A stretch of 44,752 nucleotides of DNA, from positions 1 to 44,752 of the forward strand of contig NZ_MTHB01000285.1 of NCBI RefSeq assembly GCF_002220365.1, read 5' to 3'. Below the pieces are notes generated by a model. It worked only from the letters and a program-made list of their open reading frames with translations. It did no database searches and was not told the origin of the DNA. Position numbers and translations under genes: made by a program. Source of the DNA: Caballeronia sordidicola. GTDB taxonomy: Bacteria > Pseudomonadota > Gammaproteobacteria > Burkholderiales > Burkholderiaceae. Below, one piece after another: positions 8,431 to 16,635 of this stretch (position 1 is its first letter; the number at the start of each line of letters is the position of its first letter).

Positions 8431-8742
8431 ATGAAAGTTGTTAAAAGCCGCGAATTTACCGCCGAGCGCGCGTGGGGCGCACTCGATATCACCACGATGA
8501 ACGGCGTCTCATGCCGCCTGCACTGGACTGACGCGCCGTATAAATGGCACGTCAACGAAGGCGAGGAGGTCTTCGCGGTCATGCAGGGCCAGGTGCGAAT
8601 GCGCGTGAGGAGAGAGGGCGTGGAGGAAGAAGTGCTACTCGATGCCGGCGATATCTTTCACGCCCAGCTCGGCGATGAACATGTCGCCGAGCCGGTGGGT
8701 GTCGCGCGAATCCTGGTGATTGAGAAAGAAGGGAGCGTTTGA
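8431..8742 (+). CDS. Small cupin-domain protein
   Basis: This 103-residue protein is a single cupin barrel. The two conserved cupin boxes are visible: WHVNEGEEVFAVMQG (metal-binding His and Glu) and GDIFHAQLGDEHV. Short single-domain cupins may be enzymes, sugar binders or sensors, and the function here is not assigned. It lies 34 bases downstream of the MFS gene on the same strand. A joint role, for example metabolism of the transported compound, is possible but is inference. Confidence 0.85.
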   Translation: MKVVKSREFTAERAWGALDITTMNGVSCRLHWTDAPYKWHVNEGEEVFAVMQGQVRMRVRREGVEEEVLLDAGDIFHAQLGDEHVAEPVGVARILVIEKEGSV

Positions 8743-8860
8743 AATAAGTTCGCGCGGGCCTGTCGAGGTTTTCCGGCCAGATAGGCGGTTGGCGTGCTCG
8801 CATGCAGTACTTGCACAAATTTTCGGCCTGTCGGGTGAGGCTTCGACCGAGGGCGCGCGT

Positions 8861-8893
8861 AAAAAAGCCGTTCCGCAAGACGCCGGAACGGCT
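8861..8893 (-). terminator. Strong rho-independent terminator (minus strand)
   Basis: AGCCGTTCCG (8866-8875) and CGGAACGGCT (8884-8893) form a perfect 10-bp stem. On the minus strand the stem is followed by six T residues, so it serves the small gene ending at 9006. Confidence 0.85.
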
Positions 8894-9005
8894 CCTCTAT
8901 TCAGCAGACGATATATTCGCGCTGCGCTTCGGCCCACGACCATCCGCGGTTATCACGCCGCCTTGAGCCCGCCTGAGGTCATTTGCGCAAACTCAGCGGA
9001 CGCGC

Positions 9006-9290
9006 TTAAACCGCCGCCTTGCGTTCCAGTCCGGCCTTGACCAACAACTCCGTCAACGCTTCCGTCATTCCGCCCTCGTGCTTGGCGGCATGTTCCTGCA
9101 ATTGCTTGACGAGATCGCTGTCCAGCTTGCAGGCGAACGGCACGAGTCCTTTTTCCTGATCCAGACGGCGCTGTTCGCGTTTGTCCAGCTTCGGTTGCCC
9201 AGCTTGCGGGCCGAAGCTCGACGCGCTGTTTTGCTTCAGGCCGTTGGCCAGCTTGAGCGCCTTGTTTTTTTCCATATCGAATTTTTTCAC
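9006..9290 (-). CDS. Small basic conserved-type protein, GTG start
   Basis: I place the start at GTG 9290 because GGAG lies 6 bases upstream on the minus strand; a TTG four codons further out is the alternative. The 94-residue product begins MKKFDMEKNK and is rich in Lys, Gln and Glu. It has a central QRRLDQEKG segment and a C-terminal helix-rich part (DSDLVKQLQEHAAKHEGGMTEALTELL). The C-terminal pattern resembles ribbon-helix-helix or similar small DNA-binding or antitoxin-like folds, but I cannot assign a family. It stands alone with its own terminator. Confidence 0.7.
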   Translation of the reverse strand: MKKFDMEKNKALKLANGLKQNSASSFGPQAGQPKLDKREQRRLDQEKGLVPFACKLDSDLVKQLQEHAAKHEGGMTEALTELLVKAGLERKAAV

Positions 9291-9414
9291 GCGAAGCTCC
9301 AAAAGCTATAAAGGCACAGTGCCGAGGCGCGTATTGTACGCACCTCCCGGCTTGAGCCAGCACTGAGCCGTTTCTGCGCTGTTTCTGAGTTATTACTGAG
9401 CCATTATTGAGTCA

Positions 9415-10194
9415 TTAGCCGGACGCTGGAACAGGCGGATTACCTGGCGCACCTTCCATCAATTCTTCGATCCGCGCCCGCATCCGCCTCCAGTGCGACC
9501 CTTCCCAAAATACCCTTCTGCAGACATCGCACGTGACAAACCGCGCGTGCCGTTCAAGCACACCTTCCGGCACGCGATCGATCACCTCGTCCGCGCTCGC
9601 GCGACGCAGTGGCGCGTTGCACATCAGGCACAGCCGGAACGGGCGGACATGCTGCGCAAGCCCGAGCCGGGTCGCGACTTCGCGCCATTGCGCATCGGGT
9701 TGCAGCGTGCGCACATAGCAGCCGTGGACCAGCGAGCGGCGCTTCAGTAATTCGCGATCGCGCGTGAGCACCACGCGATGTTCGGCGAGCGCAAGCTGCT
9801 CGATTTCATCGTCGGGGAAATGATTGTCGTAGCGAGTATCGAAACCGGCTAACCGGAGCAGTTGAGCCAGGCCGCCAAGATGGGCATCGGCGATAAAACG
9901 CAGCGACTCCAGCCGCAATGGGGCGCGCAGCGGATGCACGATTTCAAGCGCGCGAGGCATCACGCCGGGCGGATAGACATCGATAGAATCGGCGTCTTCC
10001 ATAAGGGTATCGAAGCCGGTGGGCAGACCGTTGCGTAGAATCAGCGCTATCTCCGTGTGCGGCACGCCGAGTGCTTCGATCATATGCTTGGTCGTCGACG
10101 CCACCGGACACACGCACGCAAACACCTGTTCGCGCTGCGGCCGCGCCAGGAACTCATTTAACTCCCGATGGAAACGGAACGTGGCAGTCGTCAT
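9415..10194 (-). CDS. Mut7-C RNAse-domain protein with ubiquitin-like N-terminus
   Basis: This protein has 259 residues. The N-terminal 85 or so (TATFRFHRELNEFLA ... VDVYPPG pattern) resemble the ubiquitin/ThiS-like domain often fused to Mut7-C. The C-terminal part is a Mut7-C (DUF82) PIN-like nuclease domain, with RFIADAHLGGLAQLL, RLAGFDTRYDN and DDEI acidic residues. It ends in a zinc-ribbon with two CxxC pairs (CLMC and CDVC). Such proteins are predicted RNases. The ATG at 10194 is the domain-consistent start; the frame extends upstream into the repeat region, where it is meaningless. It is transcribed away from the palindromic repeats, which lie in its upstream region. Confidence 0.88.
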   Translation of the reverse strand: MTTATFRFHRELNEFLARPQREQVFACVCPVASTTKHMIEALGVPHTEIALILRNGLPTGFDTLMEDADSIDVYPPGVMPRALEIVHPLRAPLRLESLRFIADAHLGGLAQLLRLAGFDTRYDNHFPDDEIEQLALAEHRVVLTRDRELLKRRSLVHGCYVRTLQPDAQWREVATRLGLAQHVRPFRLCLMCNAPLRRASADEVIDRVPEGVLERHARFVTCDVCRRVFWEGSHWRRMRARIEELMEGAPGNPPVPASG

Positions 10195-10278
10195 GGATTC
10201 GAGTATCGCATCGCTTCGACGCGGCTGCTTTGAGGCGTGTCGAAGTGGGGCGAGTGGCGGGCATTTGAAGTCGTCAAA

Positions 10279-10390
10279 CGCAACGAAAGTTGCATGGGAC
10301 CAGAGTAATCCGCTAAAGCGGGAACTCTGGTCGACCGCAACGGGTTGCATGGGACCAGAGTAACCCGCTAAAGCGGGAACTCTGGTCGAC
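10279..10390. repeat. Two tandem copies of a 55-57 bp palindromic repeat
   Basis: Copy 1 is 10279-10335 and copy 2 is 10336-10390. Each has a small GCAAC/GTTGC hairpin followed by a long one: GACCAGAGT, then (T/C)CCGC-TAAA-GCGGG, then ACTCTGGTC. The long hairpins lie at 10298-10332 and 10353-10387. The only change inside the long stem (T10309 against C10364) keeps pairing as a G-U wobble. The second copy ends 3 bases before the ribosome site of the next gene. This looks like a REP-type extragenic palindrome; no transposase (RAYT) gene is in the window. Confidence 0.9.
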
Positions 10391-10403
10391 AATGGAGCAC
10401 AGC

Positions 10404-11291
10404 ATGGACAAGATGGACATCGGATTTATCGGACTCGGCAGCATGGGCGGCGCCATGGCGCTAAACGCATTGAAGGCTGGCCACACGGTGCGCGTCTGGA
10501 ACCGTTCGCCCGACGCCACCAAGGCGCTCGCCGAACAAGGCGCGCGCGTGGTTGCATCAGCGGATGAAGCGTTCGCGGGCGACGCAGTGTTCTCCATGCT
10601 CGCCGACGACTCCGCGTTACGCGCAGTGCTGCTGGACAGCGGCTTGCTAGAACGCGCGCCGAAGGGATTGGTACACGTGAACATGGCCACGATCTCGGTG
10701 GCGTTCTGCGAGGAGTTGGCGAACCTGCACGAGCGCCACGGCGTGGCGTACGTCGCGGCACCCGTGCTCGGGCGGCCGGACGTGGCGGCGGCGGCCAAAC
10801 TGAATATCGTGGCGGCGGGCGCCAATGACGCCATCGCTCGCGTGCAGCCTATCTTCAATGTCATCGGCCAGAAGACGTGGCGCGTCGGTACCGCACCGCA
10901 ACACGCGAACGTGTTCAAGCTCGCGGCGAACTTCATGCTGGCATCGGCGATCGAAACCACTGCTGAGGCCGCGTCGCTGATGACGGGGCATGGCATCGAT
11001 CCACACGCATTTCTCGACGTGATCACGAACACCCTGTTTCCGGGTCCGGTGTACCAGGGCTATGGCCGGATGATCGCCGACAACCGCTATGAACCGGCGT
11101 TGTTCAAGGCCCGGCTTGGCCTGAAGGACGTTCGGCTGGCGCTCGCTGCGGGCGACGCCGTGAACGTGGCGCTGCCGGTGGCAAGTCTGGTGCGCGACAA
11201 CCTGATCGACGTGCTCGCCCAGGGCGACGGCGACAAGGATCTGGCCGTGCTGGGAAAGGTCGCGGCGCGGCGCGCGGGAAAGAAGGTGTGA
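10404..11291 (+). CDS. NAD(P)-dependent oxidoreductase, 3-hydroxyisobutyrate dehydrogenase family
   Basis: This 295-residue protein has the beta-hydroxyacid dehydrogenase layout: an N-terminal nucleotide-binding motif GFIGLGSMGG (7-16), a substrate region near GRPDVAAAAKLNIV (123-136), and the catalytic lysine K172 in NVFKLAANFM. The C-terminal half is all helical. The family includes 3-hydroxyisobutyrate, tartronate semialdehyde and glyoxylate/succinic-semialdehyde reductases, and I cannot pick the substrate. The ATG at 10404 is chosen over 10392 because GGAG lies at 10394-10397 with 6-base spacing. The palindromic repeats directly precede this ribosome site and will be in or near the 5' leader. 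Confidence 0.88.
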   Translation: MDKMDIGFIGLGSMGGAMALNALKAGHTVRVWNRSPDATKALAEQGARVVASADEAFAGDAVFSMLADDSALRAVLLDSGLLERAPKGLVHVNMATISVAFCEELANLHERHGVAYVAAPVLGRPDVAAAAKLNIVAAGANDAIARVQPIFNVIGQKTWRVGTAPQHANVFKLAANFMLASAIETTAEAASLMTGHGIDPHAFLDVITNTLFPGPVYQGYGRMIADNRYEPALFKARLGLKDVRLALAAGDAVNVALPVASLVRDNLIDVLAQGDGDKDLAVLGKVAARRAGKKV

Positions 11292-11635
11292 TCAATACGG
11301 TTTGATTTTTGCTCGCTGGTAAAAGTAAAGTCCGGATGCGGCGGCGTTGTATCGACAATAAATAGAGGCAATGGACGGGAACGTCCCTATACTTGTCGCG
11401 CCGTTCGCCTCAGGTTCGGGATCGTTTCGAATTTGACAGCATTCTGGACAGCATTCGGTGGCGCACATACGGACACACGCCGCTGGTGCAGGCTTTTCAA
11501 AAGGTCTCGTCGACGACGAAACCGGCTTGGAAGCTGGTTTGGAAACGACTCGGAAGCTGGCTTGAGAGCTGGATTCTGTGTCGGTTTCAAGGCCAGCTTA
11601 TAAAAAGACGAAGCGGAGACAGGACAGCGCCCACT
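11292..11635. other. Intergenic region, 344 bases
   Basis: This spacer holds short imperfect direct repeats around 11522-11574 (variants of GGAAGCTGG followed by TTTG or CTTG) and a small inverted repeat GGACG/CGTCC near 11371-11384. No gene with good composition or ribosome site is apparent. Confidence 0.45.
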
Positions 11636-12088
11636 ATGAAAAGCACTCTTCGGGGTCTCATGTTCGTGGCGGCATCGGCGGGCCTTGCATGGGCTTGCCT
11701 GAGCGCGCCGCGGATCGCTCTCGCCGACGACACTCCCAATCCCTGCGATGCACTCAAGCGCATTGTGGCGGCCGCACCTGATGGCTTCACCTCCTTGCGA
11801 CCCGACGATGGCAAAGCTGTCGCGCAGCCTTATGGCAGCGACGCGCAGTGCGCGGCGAAAGCCGGCACCTATAGCTGTACGTGGACGAAGGGGGCAAACG
11901 CCGGGTCGGCGGCGGATGCTTTGCAAGGCGTGGCGGCGGACATTGCCGCGTGCTTGCCGGACGCGACACACGATCAAAACTCGGCGGGTCGGCAGCATTT
12001 TTATATTGGCGCGCGAGGGCAGCGCACGCAGATCACCGCAGCCACCGCGGGTGCCGGAAAGTTGACGCTCGCGGTGTCGGGCAAATGA
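11636..12088 (+). CDS. Secreted hypothetical protein
   Basis: This protein has 150 residues and a signal peptide (MKSTLRGLM, hydrophobic core, cleavage after RIALA). The mature part has four cysteines (NPCDAL, AQCAAK, YSCTW, AACLPD), suggesting two disulfides in a small periplasmic or secreted domain. I do not recognise the family. GGAG lies about 18 bases upstream of the ATG and a nearer AGGA is present; the same frame is open upstream without homology-like content. The receiver-only regulator starts 10 bases after the stop, so the two genes are co-transcribed. Confidence 0.75.
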   Translation: MKSTLRGLMFVAASAGLAWACLSAPRIALADDTPNPCDALKRIVAAAPDGFTSLRPDDGKAVAQPYGSDAQCAAKAGTYSCTWTKGANAGSAADALQGVAADIAACLPDATHDQNSAGRQHFYIGARGQRTQITAATAGAGKLTLAVSGK

Positions 12089-12098
12089 GGGGACGGTC

Positions 12099-12464
12099 GT
12101 GACCAAGCGAGTACTCATAGCCGATGACGACGACGACGCCCTAAGCTGCCTGGCGAACTTGTTGACGGGGCTGGGCCATCAAGTGGCGCAGGCGTCGTGC
12201 GGTGCGCAGGCGCTCGATGTGGCGCGGCAATTCGGACCGGAAGTTGTGATTCTGGATCTGGGCATGTCGCCAATGGACGGTCTTTCCGCTGCGCGTGCTT
12301 TGCGAGCATTGCCCGAGGGCCCGGCGATGCTGCTGGTTGCGCTGACTGGCTGGGGACAGCCGCAACATCATGCGATGACGCAGGAAGCGGGTTTCGATAT
12401 TCATCTGGTGAAACCGGTTTCCATCGATCAATTGGGCTTTATTCTCTCGATGACTCAGCCTTGA
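12099..12464 (+). CDS. Receiver-only (CheY-like) response regulator
   Basis: This 121-residue receiver domain starts at GTG 12099, with a GGGG-rich stretch just upstream. Acidic pocket residues D9-D10, phospho-acceptor D53 (VILDLGMSPMDG), T83 (VALTGWG) and K105 (HLVKPVS) are all present, so it should be phosphorylatable. The run of five Asp (DDDDD, 9-13) is unusual. It lacks an output domain and no kinase gene is adjacent. It is coupled to the secreted-protein gene 10 bases upstream and is followed by a good terminator. It is similar in plan and C-terminal sequence to the protein at 1795-2208. Confidence 0.9.
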   Translation: MTKRVLIADDDDDALSCLANLLTGLGHQVAQASCGAQALDVARQFGPEVVILDLGMSPMDGLSAARALRALPEGPAMLLVALTGWGQPQHHAMTQEAGFDIHLVKPVSIDQLGFILSMTQP

Positions 12465-12574
12465 TGTTGTCCGCTCGCAACAAATTGACGTGGATCGATA
12501 GGAGGATGTTGCGCTGCACCAATAGTTTTGGTACAGTGGGGTTGTCTCCTCCATGTCTCCACTGATATGGATTC

Positions 12575-12605
12575 AGCCCGCCCATCTTAGGCGGGCTTTT
12601 TTTTA
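12575..12605 (+). terminator. Rho-independent terminator
   Basis: AGCCCGCC (12575-12582) and GGCGGGCT (12590-12597) form an 8-bp stem followed by an uninterrupted T run. It closes the secreted-protein and response-regulator unit. Confidence 0.9.
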
Positions 12606-12638
12606 TCCTTTTTTAGCCCTTTTCGGCCCCACGCGCCG

Positions 12639-13475
12639 TCAAAACCGATACGAAACCGCCAAGAACGTAATCAGCGGATCGGCCTTCAGCCGTGTCTTCG
12701 TCGTAGCAAGTTCGGTCCCATCGGCCGCCTTGATAATCAACGACGATGTCGTCTTCAACGGAATGTAGGTAAGCGAAGCGATCAAACCCCAGTGTTTGTC
12801 GAAGTTATAAGTCGCGCCAAGATTGAACACCGGCTGCCACGACGATGAAGCCTTCGCCTCAACCGATGTTGGTCCCGGTTTGCCCGCGCCCGCAGCCAGC
12901 ACGGCGCCAAGATTATTCTGCGTCGATGTCTCGAAACCGTTGGTGAGCTTGATGTTCGTGAAGAAGTTATACGACACGCCAATGCCCGCAAACGGCCGGA
13001 ATGCAGCAGTCGGCGCATTGAAGTAATACTGGAAAATCAGTGCCGGGCTCCACTGCCGCACGCTCTTCACGATCGGATTGGTCTGATCGAGATTCTGGTT
13101 GCCAAGCGCGCCCGCCGGCCCCGGCGGCTGGATCGTGCCGTGGCCATCGAGTTCGAACTCAGGCGGCACACCGCCCACGAACGTGGTCGCAATGTGATCG
13201 GTGAAAAAGTGCGTGAAGACGAGGCCGAACGTATCGGCGCTCTTCGTCGACAAACTCGTCCCCGCCGACGTGAATTGCGACGGCAACCGCAGCGGCGTAT
13301 TGATCGGCGTGGGCGCTACATGCGTGGTCAGCGCATCGCTCGAATCCTGCGGCATGACGTGGAACCAGCCGAGTCCCACGACGTTATCGCCGGCACTCTG
13401 TGCATGGGCCGACAGCGACGCACACGCAGCGACCGCTGCCGCCAACGGTTTTCCCGCAGCCAAAAGCTTTTTCAT
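12639..13475 (-). CDS. OmpW family outer membrane protein
   Basis: This protein has 278 residues with a signal peptide (MKKLLAAGK ... LSAHAQ). The mature sequence has the OmpW layout: an N-terminal strand with VVGLGWFHVMPQDSS, THFFTDHIATTFVGGVPPEF, FQYYF, and PFAGIGVSYNFF. It ends with the outer-membrane C-terminal aromatic signature (FLAVSYRF). OmpW proteins are 8-stranded barrels with a narrow hydrophobic channel. AGAGAG upstream of the ATG serves as ribosome site. It is the third gene of a probable operon with the two lipoproteins upstream; the 102-base gap holds only a weak hairpin without a T run. Confidence 0.9.
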   Translation of the reverse strand: MKKLLAAGKPLAAAVAACASLSAHAQSAGDNVVGLGWFHVMPQDSSDALTTHVAPTPINTPLRLPSQFTSAGTSLSTKSADTFGLVFTHFFTDHIATTFVGGVPPEFELDGHGTIQPPGPAGALGNQNLDQTNPIVKSVRQWSPALIFQYYFNAPTAAFRPFAGIGVSYNFFTNIKLTNGFETSTQNNLGAVLAAGAGKPGPTSVEAKASSSWQPVFNLGATYNFDKHWGLIASLTYIPLKTTSSLIIKAADGTELATTKTRLKADPLITFLAVSYRF

Positions 13476-13577
13476 TTCGTCTCTCTTCGGTTACAGGCCG
13501 TCATGCGAACGCGGCTCGACTTCGTAGAAAACCGGGCGTTGTTCGCAAGCAGCCGTTCTTGATGGGCTGCCGGACGG

Positions 13578-14825
13578 TTACTGCACAAATGAGCCGATGG
13601 TGTAATACGGTGTCGCCGGGTCGCTCTGGTCGAGGTAGCCGAACACGCCGCCAGAGAAGATGAACTTGCCGGTCGGCGTCGTGCCGGTCGACGCACCCAC
13701 CACCGTCGATGTCACCAGACCCGGAATCGTCTCGGTGTAATCGAGATTCAACGCACGCGACAACGCAACCTGCGACGGCTGGAACGGATCGATCAAGGTG
13801 GCCTGCGTGCCGCTGAGCGCGGTCGTGCGGTAGTCGAAGGCGTTATCCACGCCGACGTATTCCCCGTTCACCGATCCCGATGCCACGCTGGTTTGCGGCG
13901 ACATCATCGAAATGCCGGATTCGTCGTCGGCGAACGGCGGAATGCCCGTGGTGATCGTGGCGTTCGCCGTGCCGGTACGCACGAGGATCGGCACGTTCTG
14001 GCCACGCAGCTTGCCCACGATCATGTAGCCCTTGCCCAGCGGACCGGCGGCGAGTGTCGGGTTGCCTTGCCCAAGGAAGTTGTTGGTGACGAACGCACCG
14101 CTGCCATCGGGCGATTGCGTGAAGTTCGATCCCGCCTGGCTGCACTTGCCGGCATTCACGCCGGTGTTGTCGCACTCTTGCCAGGTGCCGTCGGCATTGA
14201 TGGTGATCTTCGAATCGACAGAGATGCGTGCGTAGTTTTGCGATGGGATCTCGTGATAGCCGAGTTGGCTATATGTCCCGGCGACATTGGCGAGATTGGT
14301 CTCGAGCATCGAGAAACCGATGAACGGGTAGTACGGGAAGATCCGGTCAGGGACAACACCTTGGCCGAGAATCCCGCCGAACTGCAGTTCCTTGCCCGGA
14401 ATCGTGCCGCCCGCCACTCCTTCGCCCACGAAGATGCGCGCGGGACGCGTCGGGTCGAGCGTCGCGCCGTTCAACTGGTATGCGCACTGATTGAGCTTTT
14501 GCGTGGGCAGGCCGGTTTCCATCGTCAGCGTGCCGGTTTGGGAGGTGCCGGCGCGGGTTGGAGACACCGTGCCGGTGACGGCTGGAATCGGAGATTCCAC
14601 ATAGGTCACTTGCCATGTGAGTTTCGTCGTGTCGAGTTGCAGCTTGATGAGTTCGCCGCTGCCGCCGCCGCCGGTGAAGGTGGTCGTGTAGTCAAGCGAC
14701 GCCGGGCACAGCCGGACGACCGGCGCTTGCGGCGCATCGCTGCCCCCGCCGCAGCCGCCGAGGAACGGCGTGACGCTGGCGACTGCCGCACCCATCGCAC
14801 CCAACGCAAAAGTTCTCCATTTCAT
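13578..14825 (-). CDS. Lipoprotein, DUF2957-like, paralogue A
   Basis: This protein has 415 residues with a lipoprotein signal: MKWRTFALG, hydrophobic core, lipobox LGGC and a GGG spacer. The mature protein shares many blocks with the protein encoded at 14943-16394: GGGGSGE near the start, ESPIPAVTGTVSPTR, IFVGEGVAGGTIPG, YYPFIGFSMLETN, ADDESGI and a closing YYTIGSFVQ. I recall this pattern as the Burkholderia DUF2957 family, function unknown. GGAG upstream of ATG 14825 fixes the start, six codons inside the longest frame. Its leader (GGAGACAGCAGT before ATG) nearly matches that of the paralogue, so the duplication included the ribosome site. Confidence 0.82.
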   Translation of the reverse strand: MKWRTFALGAMGAAVASVTPFLGGCGGGSDAPQAPVVRLCPASLDYTTTFTGGGGSGELIKLQLDTTKLTWQVTYVESPIPAVTGTVSPTRAGTSQTGTLTMETGLPTQKLNQCAYQLNGATLDPTRPARIFVGEGVAGGTIPGKELQFGGILGQGVVPDRIFPYYPFIGFSMLETNLANVAGTYSQLGYHEIPSQNYARISVDSKITINADGTWQECDNTGVNAGKCSQAGSNFTQSPDGSGAFVTNNFLGQGNPTLAAGPLGKGYMIVGKLRGQNVPILVRTGTANATITTGIPPFADDESGISMMSPQTSVASGSVNGEYVGVDNAFDYRTTALSGTQATLIDPFQPSQVALSRALNLDYTETIPGLVTSTVVGASTGTTPTGKFIFSGGVFGYLDQSDPATPYYTIGSFVQ

Positions 14826-14865
14826 ACTGCTGTCTCCATCCACATTTGTTCGTTCGTCTTTCGTT

Positions 14866-14889
14866 GGTAGCCGGCGCGTGCCGGCTACC
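14866..14889. repeat. Perfect intercistronic hairpin between the lipoprotein genes
   Basis: GGTAGCCGGC and GCCGGCTACC form a 10-bp perfect stem around a GCGT loop. There is no T run on either strand. It sits in the 117-base gap between the two lipoprotein genes and could stabilise mRNA or modulate relative expression. Confidence 0.7.
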
Positions 14890-14942
14890 CTGGTCGTGAG
14901 TGCTTGTCGTGTCCGTCGGTGCGACCGCGTGCCCGGCAGTGC

Positions 14943-16394
14943 TTATTTGCTGAGCAGCGCGCCGATGCCGAAGTACGGACTCGCCGGCGTGTCGGCGTTA
15001 GCAGACGTTGAGCTCAGGCCGCCATTCACCGTGCTGCCTGCAATGAAAATGCCGTACAGGCCGCCCGCCGAGATCAGCGCACCCTGGCCGCCGTTCTGGT
15101 CCTGCACGCCGATCAAGCCTGGCAACTGTTGCGCGTAGCTCATGCCGAAACCGGTCTCGGTAGCCTGCGTCGATGGATTGATGAACGAGCCAACCGGACC
15201 TTGCAGCAGCGCCGCCGTGTACTTGAAGTTCGAATCCGCGCCGACATAACCGCCATCGAACGCGCCCGACGTAAGCGCCGTGGTCGGAGCGAGCATGGCG
15301 ATGCCGGATTCATCGTCGACTTGTGCGGCGGATGTGTTCAGCGGCGTGAGTGGTGAGGGCACGAAGACCTGGCCCGTACGCACGACGATCGGCACGATCG
15401 CGCCGTTGATCTTGCCGATCACCATGTTCGCGTTCGCCACTGCCGGGAACGTGAGCTGGCCGACGAGCGGCAATACGGGTGTCGAACGTTTGCCCTGCAC
15501 TTGCGGGGCGACCGCGCTGGTGAAGTACGACCCGCCGGCGTTTGCCGTCCACGCGCCGCCCGTCGTCTGGCAAGACGTATTCGATGCAGGCACGGGCACT
15601 GTGCAGTTGCCGGCGGTATCGAAGGATTCCTGTGCTTGCGTGGTCGTGGTCGAGTAGTTGTTCGATGGAACCAGGTGGTACAGCAGCGCGTTATACGTGC
15701 CCTTGAGATCCGCGACGTTCGTGCTCACCGTCGAGAAACCGATGAACGGGTAGAAGTCGAAGTGGCGGTTCGGCACCGGGAACAGTGACGGAAAACCGGG
15801 GATGGCGTGGACGCCGTCGGCGGTCAGCGTCGCGCCGCTGTACTGCACGGTCGCACCCGGAATGCCGCCGCCGGCCACGCCCTGACCGATAAAGATGGTC
15901 GGCGGGTTCGCCTGGTTGAACGCGGCCGCGGTGGTGTAGATCGATCCATCCGATGCCTGGCCACCGCCCGGCGTCAGCACGAACGCGCAACGCGTTTGCT
16001 CCGCCGTGGGCAGGGTGCCTGCCGGCGGGTGCACCACGGCACCGGCGATGGTTGTGCCCTTGCGGGTCGGGTTGACGGTCCCGGTGACAAGCGGAATTGG
16101 CGACTCGAGCCACTTCAGCGTGTATTTCATGTTCACCGCGTCGATGTTCAGGCTCACGATCTCGCCGCTGCCCGCGCCGCCCAGATACGTGCTCGAGACA
16201 ATGTCCGCGTTGGCCGGGCATAGCGGCGCGGCGCCCGCACCCACACCCGGCGCGCCTTGCGTGCCACAACTCGCGCCCGAACATTGCGGCGTGTTGATCG
16301 GACCCGGGTTGTCGGCGTTGCCGCCACCGCACGCAACAAACAACGGCGCGCTCGCAAGTGCGAGCGCAAGTCCTTTCGAAATGGCATACGGCAT
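14943..16394 (-). CDS. Lipoprotein, DUF2957-like, paralogue B
   Basis: This protein has 483 residues with a lipoprotein signal ending in lipobox FVAC (C22) and a GGG spacer. It shares the blocks listed for paralogue A (GSGEIVSLN, ESPIPLVTGTVNPTR, IFIGQGVAGGGIPG, FYPFIGFSTVSTN, DDESGI) but is about 70 residues longer. The extra length lies in the N-terminal low-complexity linker and in insertions near the middle. It is probably anchored to a membrane leaflet in the envelope. GGGAG ahead of the ATG fixes the start. It is the first gene of the presumed lipoprotein-lipoprotein-ompW unit. Confidence 0.82.
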   Translation of the reverse strand: MPYAISKGLALALASAPLFVACGGGNADNPGPINTPQCSGASCGTQGAPGVGAGAAPLCPANADIVSSTYLGGAGSGEIVSLNIDAVNMKYTLKWLESPIPLVTGTVNPTRKGTTIAGAVVHPPAGTLPTAEQTRCAFVLTPGGGQASDGSIYTTAAAFNQANPPTIFIGQGVAGGGIPGATVQYSGATLTADGVHAIPGFPSLFPVPNRHFDFYPFIGFSTVSTNVADLKGTYNALLYHLVPSNNYSTTTTQAQESFDTAGNCTVPVPASNTSCQTTGGAWTANAGGSYFTSAVAPQVQGKRSTPVLPLVGQLTFPAVANANMVIGKINGAIVPIVVRTGQVFVPSPLTPLNTSAAQVDDESGIAMLAPTTALTSGAFDGGYVGADSNFKYTAALLQGPVGSFINPSTQATETGFGMSYAQQLPGLIGVQDQNGGQGALISAGGLYGIFIAGSTVNGGLSSTSANADTPASPYFGIGALLSK

Positions 16395-16635
16395 ACCGCT
16401 GTCTCCCTTATCTAGTTTTGCGCGTGTAATTTCGCTGTCACCTTTTCGTGTGTCAACCGACTGAATCGTCTAATGCGTCGATTCAAACAGCAGTGTTCCG
16501 GCGGTGCCTTGACTGATAAGGCGCAGACGGCGCATTGAAACAAAAGTTTTTTCGTAAGGTGAATTAGAGAAAATCTGTTTCGATACGATGCAAAACGAAG
16601 AAGGTTTAAGTGCGAAAACGCGTAATCATCGACGA

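Noticed and set aside
8579..9040. Several ORFs around the 8743-9005 spacer
   Set aside because: They overlap the cupin gene or the terminator hairpin, and none has a ribosome site; the spacer holds only the terminator of the neighbouring small gene.
10279..10390. CRISPR array
   Set aside because: There are only two adjacent copies of a palindromic unit with no spacers between them and no cas genes, so it is a tandem palindrome.
13893..14870. 325-residue ORF on the plus strand
   Set aside because: It is antisense to the lipoprotein gene and consists of Arg/Ala/Glu-rich shadow sequence.
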